Shown: positions 12,823-22,660 of the stretch, piece by piece
How positions within the stretch are numbered: position 1 is the first letter of the stretch
How the letters are laid out: each line of letters begins with the position of its first letter
Assembly: GCA_963843945.1 (NCBI GenBank)
Contig: CAWJMF010000006.1
Span: forward strand, 639,932 to 703,931
Origin: CAWJMF01 sp963843945
Lineage (GTDB): Bacteria; Vulcanimicrobiota; Vulcanimicrobiia; Vulcanimicrobiales; Vulcanimicrobiaceae
Length of the DNA: 64,000 bases
Reading direction: 5' to 3'
Notes under the pieces: model-generated
What the model was told of the DNA's origin: nothing
Database searches by the model: none
Seen by the model: only the letters and a program-made list of their open reading frames with translations
Made by a program: the position numbers and the translations under genes

Positions 12823-13113
12823 TCATCGTTTTGAATATGTATCAAAATGATTTCGCCGCGGTGACCTCTGCACCGTTCCTACATCGTCGATCAGCGGAAA
12901 GACCCGCCATGCCCCGAATGCCCGAATGAGGTCGAGGCCGACGGAACCTTCGGTAGCCCTTGGCGGTTGGCCCCGATCACATCGGTCGGATACCATTTTT
13001 GCCACAGCCTTGAGTTCAGCCAGCACTTCATCGACGGACACTTCAACATCGGCAAAGGCATCCCACGGACCGGGAGACGTCTGCTCGCCGGACGGCCGTT
13101 TCTTGAAACGCAT
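12823..13113 (-). CDS. Small hypothetical protein
   Basis: 96-residue open frame on the minus strand. Its middle (VSVDEVLAELKAVAKMVSDR) looks like a genuine amphipathic helix. There are no cysteines, no signal peptide and no known domain. I see no strong ribosome binding site at the ATG at 13113, so it may start elsewhere or not be expressed. Kept as a possible gene because composition and helix pattern look protein-like. Confidence 0.35.
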   Translation of the reverse strand: MRFKKRPSGEQTSPGPWDAFADVEVSVDEVLAELKAVAKMVSDRCDRGQPPRATEGSVGLDLIRAFGAWRVFPLIDDVGTVQRSPRRNHFDTYSKR

Positions 13114-13313
13114 CTTTGGGGATGTGGTCTCGGCGAATCGGCATTGTGATTGTGTTCGTGTAGCATCAGAGTGCTCGAATCAGTGAGGGACGAGCATCCT
13201 ATGATCCCTTCATCGGCCGAGTGCACCAACACTCCATACCAGCACAGGCCAGCCGACACATTGACCCAAATCGATAAAAAATGCAGAATTGTCAGCGCAG
13301 AGGGGGAAACGCT

Positions 13314-13502
13314 ATGACCAAGCTGATCGTCATGCTCATTGTGGCTGGTGGCGGGGGGCCAATCGTCATCCAAGGCTGGAATAGCATGCCCGCGTGCGAG
13401 GCGGCAAAGAGTGTCGTTGAGGCCTTCTACAAGGGAAGGCATGGCAAGACCATTTACGCCGGGATAGAAACTAAGTGTGTAGAGTTCGCGAATAATCCGT
13501 AA
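13314..13502 (+). CDS. Small hypothetical protein with hydrophobic N-terminus
   Basis: 62 residues from the ATG at 13314, which has AGGGGGAAAC at ideal spacing. The N-terminus (MTKLIVMLIVAGGGGPIVIQ) is hydrophobic and could be a signal or anchor. The remainder has two Cys (ACEAAK and TKCVEF) and an even charge distribution. Small proteins of this pattern (a hydrophobic start, then CEAA and KC) occur in other alphaproteobacteria as uncharacterised genes; this statement is from memory of the pattern. Function unknown. Confidence 0.55.
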   Translation: MTKLIVMLIVAGGGGPIVIQGWNSMPACEAAKSVVEAFYKGRHGKTIYAGIETKCVEFANNP

Positions 13503-13836
13503 CGAAGAGACGGCTCCATTGTTGGTTCTGTCGCAAATTTCCAGTCTGGCCGAGTCCTATTCCGATCGTTGCATGGAACGGCTCCTCGGAATGGCGTTAG
13601 ATCGCGCGATTGAGGTTGTTGGCGGCACCCGGGGGCCGCGTTTCTCTTAATGGCAATTCCGGGACTTTAGCTTTTTCAGTCGCTCGAGTTTCCCTTATTC
13701 GCGATAGAATTCCCCAAGTTGCGATAAAATGCCCATATCAGTGGCAATCCCGCCGATGTTCCAACATCGCCTTCGCGGGGTACTGACCGGCCGTTTCCCG
13801 ACCGATAGGTCGGGGAGACACTAGTGACCCGTCACC
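13503..13836. other. Intergenic, AT-richer than surroundings, no gene seen
   Basis: The stretch carries short A/T-rich blocks (around 13660-13740) with recurring GATA and AATTCC words. I could not resolve it into a repeat, IS end or gene. It separates the small plus-strand gene from the end of the ackA operon on the minus strand. Confidence 0.35.
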
Positions 13837-15024
13837 CTAAAGTCCCAGCACCGACCGCGTATGCCGCGCGATCATGCGCTCCTCATCCGTCGGGATGACC
13901 CACACGTCGACGCGCGAGGCGTCGGCGCTGATGCGGTCCTGTGCCGATGGCGTTGCGAGCTTCGTCCGGCACGACGCCAAGCCACGCGCAGCCGCGCATA
14001 ACCTCCAGCCGCGTGGCGGCGTCGTTCTCGCCAATTCCCGCCGTGAAGACGAGCCGTCGATCCCGCCCATGGCGGCGGCGAGCGAGCCGATCTCGCGCAC
14101 GATACGGTAGACGAACAGTGCGATCGCCTCCGTCGCGCTCGGCCGCATCCGATGCGCGCAGCGTTCGCATGTCGGACGAAATGCCGCCCGACACGCCCAG
14201 CAGTCCTGACTTGCGGTAGATCAGGTCCTCGAGGCCACGCGCGTCCATGCCCTCGGTGTCCATCAGGTAGATCAGCACGCCGGGATCGATGGCGCCGCAG
14301 CGCGTGCCCATCACCAGCCCGTCCACCGCGGTGAAGCCCATCGTGCTGGCAACGCTCCGCCCCTTCTGGATGGCGCACAGCGCTGGCGCCATTGCCCAGA
14401 TGGGCGACGACGACCCGGCTGGTGGCGATCTCCGGGCGCCACCTCGGGTAGGCGGCTGGCAATGTATTCATAGGACAGGCCGTGGAAGCCGTAGCGCCGC
14501 ACGCCCTGCGTCGTAGTAGCGCGCGCGGCAGCCCGAACGCCTGCGCCACGTGCGCCTGCGTCCGGTGGAATGCGGTATCGAAACAGGCCACCTGCGGCAA
14601 ATGCGGCGCGTGCGCGGCGATGGCGCGGATCGGCGCCAGGTTGTGCGGCTGGTGCAGCGGGGCCAGCGGCACCAGCGTGTCGAGTTCCGCCATGCACCGC
14701 GTCATCGACCCGCACGGGGGCGGCGAAGTGCATGCCGCCATGCACGACGCGGTGTCCGACAGCCGCGAACTTGCTCGCGGCCGAGCAGGCCGACCGATCG
14801 ACCTGCACCAGTTCCAGCGTCGCCGCCTCGTGGTTCAGGCCCTCGGCCGGCCATGTTTGCTCGGCCACAGTCTCTGCCCGCCGCGTCGCGCACCTTCAGC
14901 GCTGGGGCGACGCCGATCGCCTCGACCTGGCCGCGAAACTGCGACCGGCCCATCCTCCGAGCCCATGGATGGCGAACTTGATGCTGGAGGAGCCGGCGTT
15001 GAGGACGGCGATGCAGTCGTTCAT
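13837..15024 (-). pseudogene. ackA: Acetate kinase, multiple frameshifts
   Basis: Acetate kinase converts acetyl phosphate and ADP to acetate and ATP, or the reverse. The start at 15024 reads MNDCIAVLNAGSSSIKFAIHG, the family signature. Later pieces in changing frames give GHRVVHGG, FDTAFH, YGFHGLSYEYIA, HLGNGAS, GRSVASTMGFTAVDGLVMGTR, GISSDMR, FTAGIGEN and VWVIPTDEE before the stop at 13837. About ten single-base frame changes lie between them. In those I could reconstruct, nearly all are single extra C or G bases (for example the extra base at 14694). Every conserved block is present, so this looks more like poor sequence than a decayed gene. It is last in the operon DUF3141-pta-fabI-ackA. 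Confidence 0.85.
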
Positions 15025-15031
15025 AGCTTCC

Positions 15032-15815
15032 TCACGCGATGATATTGGCGCCACCGTCAACATAGACCGTTCCGCCGGTGATCCGATGTGCGAACGGCGT
15101 CGCCAGGTAGGCGCAGGTGAAACCGACGTCCATGATGTCGACGAGTTCGCCGATCGGCGCTTTCGCCGCGGCCTCGTTCAGCAGCAACTCGAAATCCTTC
15201 AGTCCGGACGCGGCCCGGGTCTTCAGCGGCCCCGGCGAGATCGCGTGCACGCGGATGCTGCTGCGGCCCCAGTTCGTAGGCGAGATAGCGGCAGGACGCC
15301 TCCAGTGCTGCCTTCACCGGGCCCATGACGTTGTAGTTCGGCACCACGCGGTTGGCGCCGTAGTAGCTCATGGCGAACATGACGCCGCCTTCGGTCATCA
15401 GCGGCGCCGCCAGCTTCGCCATGCGGACGAAGGAGTGGCAGGAGATATCCATGGCCTTGGCGAAACCCGTCGGCCGAGCAGTTCAGCAGCCCGCCCTGCA
15501 GGTCGTCCTTCGGCGCGAAGGCGATCGAGTGCACCAGAATGTCCAGCCTTCCCCATTGCGCGCGGATCGTGTCGAATACCGCCTCAAGCTGGCCGGGCAC
15601 CGAAACGTCCAGCGGCGCCGTGATCGCTGGCGCCGAGTTCCTGCGCCAGCGGTTCGACATGCGGCCGCGCATTGTCGTTCAGCCAGGTGACGGCGAGTTC
15701 CGCGCCAACCGTCGGCAAAGGCCTTGGCGCAGCCATAGGCGATCGACTGGTCGTTGGCGACGCCGACGACCAGCGCCTTCTGGCCGGTCAGCACCGGCCG
15801 GATCGTACCGCTCAT
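15032..15815 (-). pseudogene. fabI: Enoyl-[acyl-carrier-protein] reductase (FabI-type), frameshifted
   Basis: NAD(P)H-dependent enoyl-ACP reductase of the SDR/FabI family, the last step of fatty-acid elongation. The start at 15815 gives the cofactor-binding N-terminus (GQKALVVGVANDQSIAYG). Later segments are RLDILVHSIAFAPKDDLQG, the active-site region NYNVMGPVKAALEA with Tyr and Lys in place, and the C-terminus ITGGTVYVDGGANIIA. Four or so frame changes interrupt it. The start codon lies one base after a TGA that probably ends pta, and ackA begins 7 bases after its stop, so the genes are tightly packed. A FabI copy in a pta/ackA cluster is a known arrangement in proteobacteria. Confidence 0.82.
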
Positions 15816-15816
15816 G

Positions 15817-16785
15817 TCAGTCTCCTGCGATGCGCGGCGGTCTTGCGCCGTCGCGTCGGCCACCAGCGCGGCCACCGCGCAGGACGCCAGCCGCGTCAGC
15901 AGCGAGTCCGCCCGGCTGGTCAGGATGATCGGCACGCGCGCACCGAGGACGATGCCCGCCGCGTCGGCGCCGGCGAGGAAAGACAGGCTCTTGGCCAGCA
16001 TGTTGCCGGCCTCCAGGTCCGGCACGACCAGCACGTTGGCGCGGCCGGCAACCTTGGAGACGATGCCCTTGATCGCCGCCGCCTCGCCGCTGATCGCGTT
16101 ATCGAGCGCCAGCGGGCCGTCGAGCAGGCGCGCCAGTGATCTGCCCGCGCTCCGCCATCTTGCAAAGCGCCGCCGCCTCGACGGTGGAGGGGACTTTCGA
16201 CGTGACAGTCTCCATCGCGCTCAGGATCGCGACGCGCACCTCCGGCACTCCCATGGCATGCGCGAGGTCGATCGCGTTCTGGATGATGTCAACCTTGTCG
16301 TCGAGCGAGGGCGCGATGTTCACCGCGGCGTCGGTGATGATCAGCGCATCCGGATGGTTCGGCACGTCCATGATGAAGCAGTGGCTGATGCGCCGCGCGG
16401 TGCGGATCCCGGACTTGGACACCACGGCGCCCATCAGTTCGTCGGTATGCAGGCTGCCCTTCATCAGCGCCTCTGCCGCGCCGCTACGAACCTGCTCGAC
16501 CGCCTTGGCAGCCGAATCGTGACTGTGCTCGGCATCGATGATCGGCATTCCACTGATGTCGAGGTTCCAGCGTGCCGCGACCTCCTGGATGCGCGACTTG
16601 GGACCGACCAGGATCGGCGTTATCAGGCCGAGCTTCGCTGCCTCGATCGCGCTTTCCAAAGAGATCTGGTCGCAGGGATGGGCGATCGCAGTCCTGACCG
16701 GCGGCAGCTTTCGCGCGGTCTCGATCAGCCGTTCGTATTTTACGTGCTTTGCGCCGGGCTGGCTCTCGATCCGATCGTCATCCAT
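15817..16785 (-). pseudogene. pta: Phosphate acetyl/butyryltransferase, frameshifted near the C-terminus
   Basis: Transfers an acyl group between CoA and phosphate (acetyl-CoA to acetyl phosphate), feeding acetate kinase downstream. About 320 residues, the short PTA/PTB form without the N-terminal enoyl-CoA hydratase domain found in some relatives. The first 210 residues are continuous from the ATG at 16785 (YERLIETARKLPPVRTAIAH, ALMKGSLHTDELM, NHPDALIITDAAVNI). The frame changes at about 16135, continuing as GRANVLVVPDLEAGNMLAK and SRADSLLTRLASCAVA. Its ATG overlaps the end of the DUF3141 gene by 8 bases, suggesting translational coupling. Confidence 0.85.
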
Positions 16786-19083
16786 CGCTTTTCGCCTTCT
16801 TTTCTGGAACGGGCTTGCCGTGGACGACCTTCGGCGTGACCGCCAGAGCGGCTGCTGAGGCCCGCCGCGACGACTGCTCCCCATCAGATGGGTTCGGTTC
16901 CGCGGCAGGCCCGCCAGCGCTGAATAACGCGTCAATCTCGCCAAGCCGGCGGGTCGCCTCCTCCGACTGCCGGCCGCTCGCAGCCAGCACGCGGCGTATG
17001 TCAGCCAGCGCTTGGCGTCGCGTCGCCGGATCGGCCGGTAGCAAATTAGGCAGTGCCCGCACTGCGCGATCCGGGTCCATGGTCAGCAACAGGAACTGGT
17101 CGCAAAACAGGGCCTTCAACTGCGGCTGGCTGAGTCTCAGGCCAGCAGGCCTCGCGTCGCGCACCGCCTTCGCCACGCTGTACCCACGCTCGTCAATGCT
17201 GTTCTCCGGCAACCGGATGTAGATCAGCGCACGGATCATCGCCTCGGCAAGGCCACCCGCCTCAAACTGCAATTCCAGTTCCGCCCGCAACCGGGCCTCG
17301 TTCGCCTCCCGCAACACGTCATGATCGGTGTGCCTTGAGCGTCCCGGCGGCATCCGGGCCAAAGCCCATCAGCGCCTGGAGCCAAGGTGACCCGTAGCTG
17401 CTGAGGAACATTTGCTCCTCCATCGTGTCGCGCGCAGCGGCTGCGGAATCGAGGGAGCTGGTGATCCACTCCGATGCCATATGCTCCATCGCTAGCAGCG
17501 GGTTGTCCGTCGGCGACCGGTTTGCGGTTGGCGCGGATCGTCTCGGCTAGGGTCTTCACCGCCTGCATGGCCGGGTTCTGGTCCGACAGCAGGCTGAACT
17601 TCAGGCGTGCGGGATGCAGCGCGCGCATCGTCTCCGCTGTTTGCTCCGTCGTTGTCGCCCGCACGAGCGGCGCAAGCGTGGTGCGGTAAAGCGCGAGATT
17701 GGCCTCCGACACGCGTGCGGCGGTGGCGAAACGAAGCTGGTCCTCGGGTTCGTTGTTGCCCAGCGCCCTGATGTCGGCCAGGGAGCGTCGTTCCAGGCGG
17801 AACAGGTAACGGCCGTTGATCAACTCGGGATGTTCCGTGTCCTCACCGATGTCGGTGATCACCGCCTCATAAAGACCCGGTGGTGCCAGGTCGATCAGGT
17901 CCATCGCGCTGGCGAATTCCTGGTGCTCGCGCGTCGCCACCTTGGCGGAGACGAAGATGCCGAGGTGGCCGATGCTCTGATGCATCGTATAGACAATCGT
18001 CTGTCGGTTGGCGACGATCTCCCGGTCTTCGTCATACAAATCGGTGATCCAACCCAAAGCCTGCTGCGGCGGCGTGATGTCATCGCCCCAGGAGCAAAAG
18101 ACGATAATCGGCGAGCGGATGTTGCGCAGGTCTATGCGCACGCCATCATCGGTGAGTAGCGCGCCGGACGTCAGCTTGTTGCCGACAAACAGGTTGTCGG
18201 CGATCCACTGCATCTCTCCCGCGTTGAGCAACACCGGGCTGCCCCACCACGTCTCGAACTCCAGGAAGCGGGCGGCTTCCGTATCGACCTTGGAATAGAC
18301 GTTGTAAGGCTTTTTCCATAGCGTGTTCGCTGGGTTCATCGATTCGAAGTTCCGCACGAGGTCTGCACCATCGAAGATGCCGTTGCCGAGGTCGCCGGCT
18401 AGCGCCGTCATCCACGTGCCGCCCATTACGCCGCCCAGGTAGCGCAGCGGGTTTTTACCGCGCACGCCGGCCCAATACGACAGCGGCGCGCCAGCCAGCA
18501 TGATCGGTCCGCACAGGTCCGGGTTCGTGGCCGCCATAATCATCAGTTGCCAGCCTGCCTGGCAGTTGCCGATCAGCACGGGTTTGCCTTCAGCGTCGGG
18601 GTGCCGATCCGCGACCGTCTGCACGAACAACGCTTCGGCTCGGCAAACATCCTCGATCGTCTGGCCAGGCATCGGGGCCGGCAGGAAGCCGACGAAATAG
18701 CACGGATGGCCCGCCGCCAGCGCCACGCCGATCTCGCTGTCATGCTTCATGCCGCCAATGCCTGGGCCATGGCCGGCCCGAGGGTCGACCACAATGAACG
18801 GGCGTTTCTCCGCCTCGATGTGTGCGCCCTCGGGCGGGACGATGCGCACCAGCGCATAGTTCACCGGCCGGTCGAGCGTGCGGCCATCGACCAGCAGTTC
18901 AGCTTGGTAGTGCAATACGTTGGGTGCCGGCCTTGCATTGTGATCCCGCGCGATATTGCCGCGCTGGCGCAGCACGTCGAGATACAGGACAGACCGCTGG
19001 AAGGCATCGATCCAATAGTCTGCCACGGGGCCGAGGCCGCTCCAGCGAAGTAGGGCGCCGGAATCGAGGGCTTGATCCGTCAT
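16778..19083 (-). pseudogene. DUF3141 domain protein (PHA-synthase-like alpha/beta hydrolase), two frameshifts
   Basis: Large alpha/beta-hydrolase-fold protein of the DUF3141 family, related to polyhydroxyalkanoate synthase; its activity is not established. Features: the family N-terminus (DYWIDAFQRSVLYLDVLRQR), the nucleophile elbow GNCQAGWQ (Cys in place of Ser, as in PHA synthases), FCSWGDDITPP with the putative catalytic Asp, and SIGHLGIFVSAKVA with the His. The frame changes near 17520 and again near 17340. Between them the third frame reads NPLLAMEHMASEWITSSLD through GFGPDAAGTLKAHRS. The last part, in another frame, ends at 16778. The start at 19083 has GAGAGGACG upstream. It leads the operon with pta, fabI and ackA, which suggests a role in acyl-CoA/acyl-phosphate metabolism. 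Confidence 0.85.
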
Positions 19084-19549
19084 GTGAGACGTCCTCTCGG
19101 AGATTCGGAAGAAACGGGTCCAGGTCGAAGTACGCTAACAGCGTTTCGCTCGACCGGGAACCTCCCTGTGACGGATAAAGGGACTCTGGCGCGTTGATCA
19201 ACTGCGTGAAAGGGGTTGCATCGCAATTCACTTAGCGTGGCGTCTCGCATGGCAGAGCTCAACGGACCGGCTAAAGGTCAAGATGAAGATTAGGTGACAG
19301 TCGCTTCACACGCAAAACTAGACAGGCACCGAGCCGATGCCCTCACGGACCGGCGGTTTCCGGGATTTGGCGCGATTTCCGTGCTAGCCCGACTTTCGCA
19401 ACTCGACCTGGGTTATGGAAATTTTGCTCCCTCGGGGTAGCAGTGAGGCCAGGAGTATCGCCGATCAGGCGGCGGGAACGGAGTAAAACCGGGTGCGGTG
19501 CCGACCAACGCCCTTGCGAAACGGCCCGCGGCTTTGAAAGGCTGGCGTT
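19084..19549. other. Intergenic, likely holds the DUF3141-pta-fabI-ackA promoter
   Basis: No convincing gene on either strand. The minus-strand operon starts at 19083, so its promoter should lie in 19084-19300, but I could not pick a clear -35/-10 pair. The right part (19440-19549) precedes a transposase relic and may be the outer end of that IS. Confidence 0.3.
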
Positions 19550-19830
19550 ATGTTTCTACGCCACAAGCTTCGCCGCAAGGACGGCAAGGAGCACGGTTAT
19601 TGGAACAATGTGCAGAACCGCCGGGTCTCTGGCGGCCGGACGGTGCAGCGGCACGTGCTGTATCTGGACGAGATCAACGACAGCCAGCGCGCTGCATAGT
19701 GCCAGACGATCGAGGCGTTCGACGAGAGGGAGCAGGCCTGCAGGCAGGTCGCGCTGTTCCGCGAGGATCGCGCGCACTGCGCCGATCCCTGCTCAGGCCA
19801 CTTGTCGCTAACCGCTTTGCCAACGAAGCC
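19550..19830 (+). pseudogene. IS4/IS1634-like transposase, truncated N-terminus
   Basis: From the ATG at 19550 the frame reads MFLRHKLRRKDGKEHGYW, then NRRVSGGRTVQRHVLYLDEI and NDSQRAA. That is the usual start of a group of large IS4/IS1634-type transposases (R.KDGKEH.YW..VEN.RV.GGRVVQR..LYLGEIN). A TAG at 19697 replaces what is normally Trp. Reading on in the same frame (TIEAFDE, QVALFREDR) continues the similarity for another 35 codons and then stops matching. So it is a truncated copy with a premature stop. Confidence 0.6.
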
Positions 19831-19959
19831 GACGAGCGATTGCCAGCGGGTCTTCCTTTGTGGTCCAGCAGAATTGTGCCAACTTTGATCGTCATTGGCC
19901 AGGCAGGTATCGATGTCCATGCGTGGCCCTGATGATTGATTGTCTTGCTGCATCGCGAA

Positions 19960-20466
19960 ACAGCGGCGGGGTGTCGAGGTCGCGACGCTGGATGAACCGC
20001 GTGATCGGTGGTCCGGCATGCTCCGCAAGCCACGCGCACGAAGCGTTGGACCAACGACCCCCACCCCGAGTTCCAGGTAGCCAGACCGGCCGCCAACACC
20101 ATTGCCAGAGTATGGCCGCGCGGTTGAGGCCCGGGCTCTCCCGCCCGCGATCAGGGCGTCGCATCGCAGCAGCATCACCAGGGCGGAGATTTCGCCTCGG
20201 TCGAGCATGCCCAATCCGCGTGCGAAGAAGCGATCGAGCATGCGATACGGTGGGTTGGTGACGGCCACGCTTCCACACGCGGCGGACAGCAGCGGATCGT
20301 GTAGGAAATCATGGTGGGCTGTGCCTGCCGCTCGCGGCAGCAGCTCCGATGCGAGCACCGAGCGTCCCTGGTCGCGTAGGGCGATTGCGATCCGCCCGTC
20401 TCCCGCCGCGTGCTCCCAGATCGGGCCTGGCGGCAGAGCGGGCGTGATCCGAAGATAGCTTCCAGC
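19960..20466 (-). pseudogene. Phage-type DNA adenine methylase fragment, interrupted
   Basis: Minus-strand reading from about 20466 gives ITPALPPGPIWEHAAGDGRI (SAM-binding motif I region), DFLHDPLL and VTNPPYRMLDRFFARGL, with the catalytic NPPY of N6-adenine methylases, then VMLLRCDAL. After a frame change it continues LNRAAILWQWCWRPVWLPG and TRGGGRWSNA, as in small methylases carried by phages and islands. The N-terminus is cut off where the transposase region begins at about 20470, so the IS probably inserted into this gene. Non-functional. Confidence 0.6.
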
Positions 20467-20556
20467 AATTCTAAATCCAAGGGGTTGTAGTTATTTTTCG
20501 GCGTTTCGGCTCCGTGTTGAGGTGGGTTGAGTGGCGGGACGGTGGGATGCCTGTGG

Positions 20557-21873
20557 TCAAGGTGGCCGTATCGCGGCCGCGGCGATGGACTGGAGCAGGT
20601 GAGGCCAGTCCTGGAAGACAACATAGGCGGTGACAGTCCGCAGATGCTCGAAGAAGCGATACATGGGGCCACGGGCGATGATGGCGGCTCGCCAGGCGAG
20701 GACCCCGAGATAAGCGGCGGTGTGGAATGCGAAAGCGAGCAGATTGAGGGTGACCAGGATGCTGGCGAGGGTTTTCTTGCCGTGCCCAAAGTTGTGTTCG
20801 AGATTGTAACCGTTGGTCTTGAGCACGTTGAAGGTCTCGTTTTCGATCTTCCAACGGGCGCGGCCGCAGGCGGCCAGTTCGGCGACAGTGTCGCGTGTGA
20901 TGGCGAGATCGGTGACGAAGCTGTTGTAATAGGTTCGCTTGCCCTTGGCGTTGAAGGTCTCGATGGAGAACCAGTTGACCAGGATGGCATCGTCCGTGGC
21001 GCGCAGCGGCACGGCGTTGAGCCAGCGGTAGGTGGTGGTGGTGCGCTTGCCGCGTTTGCAGATGGTCTGACGATGTTCTTGCAGTTCGGCGCCCTGCAGG
21101 TATTCAGCAATCGTCTTATGCGAAGCTGGCTTGCAGGTGAGGATGAAGTTGCCGCCGGCATCTTGGATGGCGGCAACGATCGGCTGGCAGGCAAACAGAT
21201 CGTCGCCGAGATAGACAGGCCGGAGGTGAGCGAGGTCGGCGCCGTGCCGGGCCAGCCACCGTTTCGCGGCATTGCGCTCGCAGTCCTGCTTCTCCGCCCC
21301 ATCTTGCGGCGCGATAAATTCCGGCGGCAGGGGCAGGACCTGCTTGTGGCCCGGTGCGACCATGCTGGCACCCAGGAAGGCGTGGAAGTATTCGGTGCCG
21401 CCATCGGCGCGCCGCCGTGTCGAACACTGCTCGCATTTGATCTTGCGCGAACAGAAGTGCTCGCTCCCATCGAGCGCGATCGGCACCCGCCCGTCAAGAC
21501 ACTGGAACGGTGTCAGTGGCCCCGCTGCCTCGATCGCCTTCACGAACAGTCCGTCGAATGCCGCAGGCGAAGCGCCGTCCAGCATCAGGCGGATGTAGTT
21601 GTCGGAGGGGATCGCCGACATGCCGAACAGCGTCTCGCAGTTCGACCGACCGTGCCCCTCCGCCAGCGCTTGCTGATGCCCAAGGAACGACGGGCTTCCC
21701 ATGAAGAAGATCGAAAACGCCGCCAGACCAATGTCCGCCATTGTGTAGTCGCCGTCGCGCCGCGGGCCTCTGCGCTGGTCGTGCAGACCGGCGCAGACTT
21801 CGCTCAACGCCCCGATCATGTCTGCAATGGCGCTCACCCTCGCCCTTAAATCGACGATCGAGCCTACCCACAA
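20557..21873 (-). CDS. DDE transposase (ISNCY/IS4-like), apparently intact
   Basis: 438-residue transposase with an intact frame. It begins with a region typical of this group (MADIGLAAFSIFFMGSPSFL, GRSNCETLFGM). The DDE core is visible as CLDGRVPIALDGSEHF (first Asp), VYLGDDLFACQPIV (second) and RARWKIENETFNVLKTNGYN (Glu in the YREK-like segment), and it ends in a Leu/Ala-rich tail. Start assumed at 21873; a start about 45 codons in, at MADIGLA, is possible. It has cut a methylase gene on its downstream side (about 20470) and lies 110 bases from an integrase stump on the other. I could not resolve terminal inverted repeats or a target duplication by eye. Confidence 0.82.
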   Translation of the reverse strand: MWVGSIVDLRARVSAIADMIGALSEVCAGLHDQRRGPRRDGDYTMADIGLAAFSIFFMGSPSFLGHQQALAEGHGRSNCETLFGMSAIPSDNYIRLMLDGASPAAFDGLFVKAIEAAGPLTPFQCLDGRVPIALDGSEHFCSRKIKCEQCSTRRRADGGTEYFHAFLGASMVAPGHKQVLPLPPEFIAPQDGAEKQDCERNAAKRWLARHGADLAHLRPVYLGDDLFACQPIVAAIQDAGGNFILTCKPASHKTIAEYLQGAELQEHRQTICKRGKRTTTTYRWLNAVPLRATDDAILVNWFSIETFNAKGKRTYYNSFVTDLAITRDTVAELAACGRARWKIENETFNVLKTNGYNLEHNFGHGKKTLASILVTLNLLAFAFHTAAYLGVLAWRAAIIARGPMYRFFEHLRTVTAYVVFQDWPHLLQSIAAAAIRPP

Positions 21874-21984
21874 GAGAAAATCACCGCATGCTGTGGGAGC
21901 CAGTCAATAACTCCACAATATGTGGCATATCGGACTCAGGTCATCGTACACTGCGACTCAGAGCGCAACTCATTCGCATTGAGA

Positions 21985-22128
21985 ACCGCTGGATAGCTTC
22001 GGAACGCCTTGGCCATGCCTCCATGCGCTATTACAATGGACACCGATAGCCATGCGAATCCAGGCTTGCAGGAAGATGCGGCTCAGCGTATCGACGCGGC
22101 GCTCAGAAGCGTCCTTCCTAAGAACTAG
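21985..22128 (+). pseudogene. Tyrosine recombinase/integrase C-terminal tail
   Basis: The plus strand reads ASERLGHASM, then after one extra base AITMDTDSHA and NPGLQEDAAQRIDAALRSVL before a TAG at 22126-22128. This is the usual end of phage/island integrases (ERLGHASI..T.DTYSH..PG.QE.AA..IDAAL). The catalytic Tyr is replaced: the expected DTYSH reads DTDSH. The tail ends 73 bases before the tRNA-Thr, in the normal position for an integrase beside its tRNA target. Only the last 45 codons survive. Confidence 0.6.
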
Positions 22129-22201
22129 GGTGGCAAATGGGTGGCAACTGCCCAGTTTTGGCCGGCCCTGACTAGAAAATCCTTTAGTTTTCAAGCTCCG
22201 T

Positions 22202-22276
22202 GCCGGGTTAGCACAGTGGTAGTGCAGCGGTTTTGTAAACCGAAGGTCGGGGGTTCAAATCCCTCACCCGGCACCA
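22202..22276 (+). tRNA. tRNA-Thr (UGU anticodon), CCA encoded
   Basis: A full cloverleaf can be drawn. The acceptor stem is GCCGGGT/ACCCGGC with discriminator A and encoded CCA at 22274-22276. The D-arm is AGCACAGTGGTAGTGC, the anticodon loop TTTGTAA gives anticodon TGT, and the T-arm contains GGGTTCAAATCCC. The top pair of the anticodon stem is a G-A mismatch. It reads ACA codons. The integrase tail just upstream suggests that the tRNA serves or served as an integration site. Confidence 0.93.
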
Positions 22277-22310
22277 TCGTAAGCCATTGACTGGAAGCCA
22301 TTTTTCGTGA

Positions 22311-22660
22311 AAAATTGATCTTATCGCAGAAGCGGCTTCCGACCCCGATAAGACATTGACCGGACAGCCCCGGGACTACCTGAATGCGCCGATCGACAGT
22401 TGGCTCGCCTCGTCACCCATCCGCACCAATGTGGTTTCGCAATCGCTCGTCCTGACGCGTACCCTGGATTACTGGGGGCGCACGGGCGGCGTGTCGATTG
22501 TGGTGCCGTGCCTCAACGTGGAATCAAGCTCGGATTCCAACCGCACCGCGGTCAGAGGTGTGTCCGATATAGGTTTGCTTGGGCAGATGAATATCTTTGG
22601 CGGACCCGCTCTGACCCGCGAGGCGTTCGCAAGTTTTTCGTTACTCTTCACTGGCGCCGG
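22311..22660 (+). pseudogene. Fragment of a phenol-degradation meta-pathway (MetA_deg) outer-membrane protein
   Basis: The frame that opens at 22311 reads PDKTLTGQPRDYLNAPIDSW, RTNVVSQSLVLTRTLDYWGR, TGGVSIVVPCLNVES, RTAVRGVSDIGLLGQMNIFG and GPALTREAFASF. This is the conserved N-terminal third of the Phenol_MetA_deg family of beta-barrel proteins found near aromatic-degradation genes. The signal peptide and start are missing on the tRNA side, and the sequence breaks off at about 22660, where antisense helicase coding begins. It is therefore a truncated fragment with both ends replaced. Confidence 0.6.

Noticed and set aside
20175..21497. A second long minus-strand frame overlapping the transposase
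   Set aside because: Ser/Pro/Arg-rich, frame-shadow composition; the overlapping frame at 20557-21873 has the DDE transposase motifs.
20527..21849. A 440-residue plus-strand frame opposite the transposase
   Set aside because: Reads like a Gly/Val/Glu-rich shadow; the minus strand carries an intact, recognisable transposase.
22293..22345. Hairpin GGAAGCC...GGCTTCC after the tRNA as a terminator
   Set aside because: The loop is over 30 bases and there is no T-run; an inner A/T stem is only 6 bp. Too weak to call.
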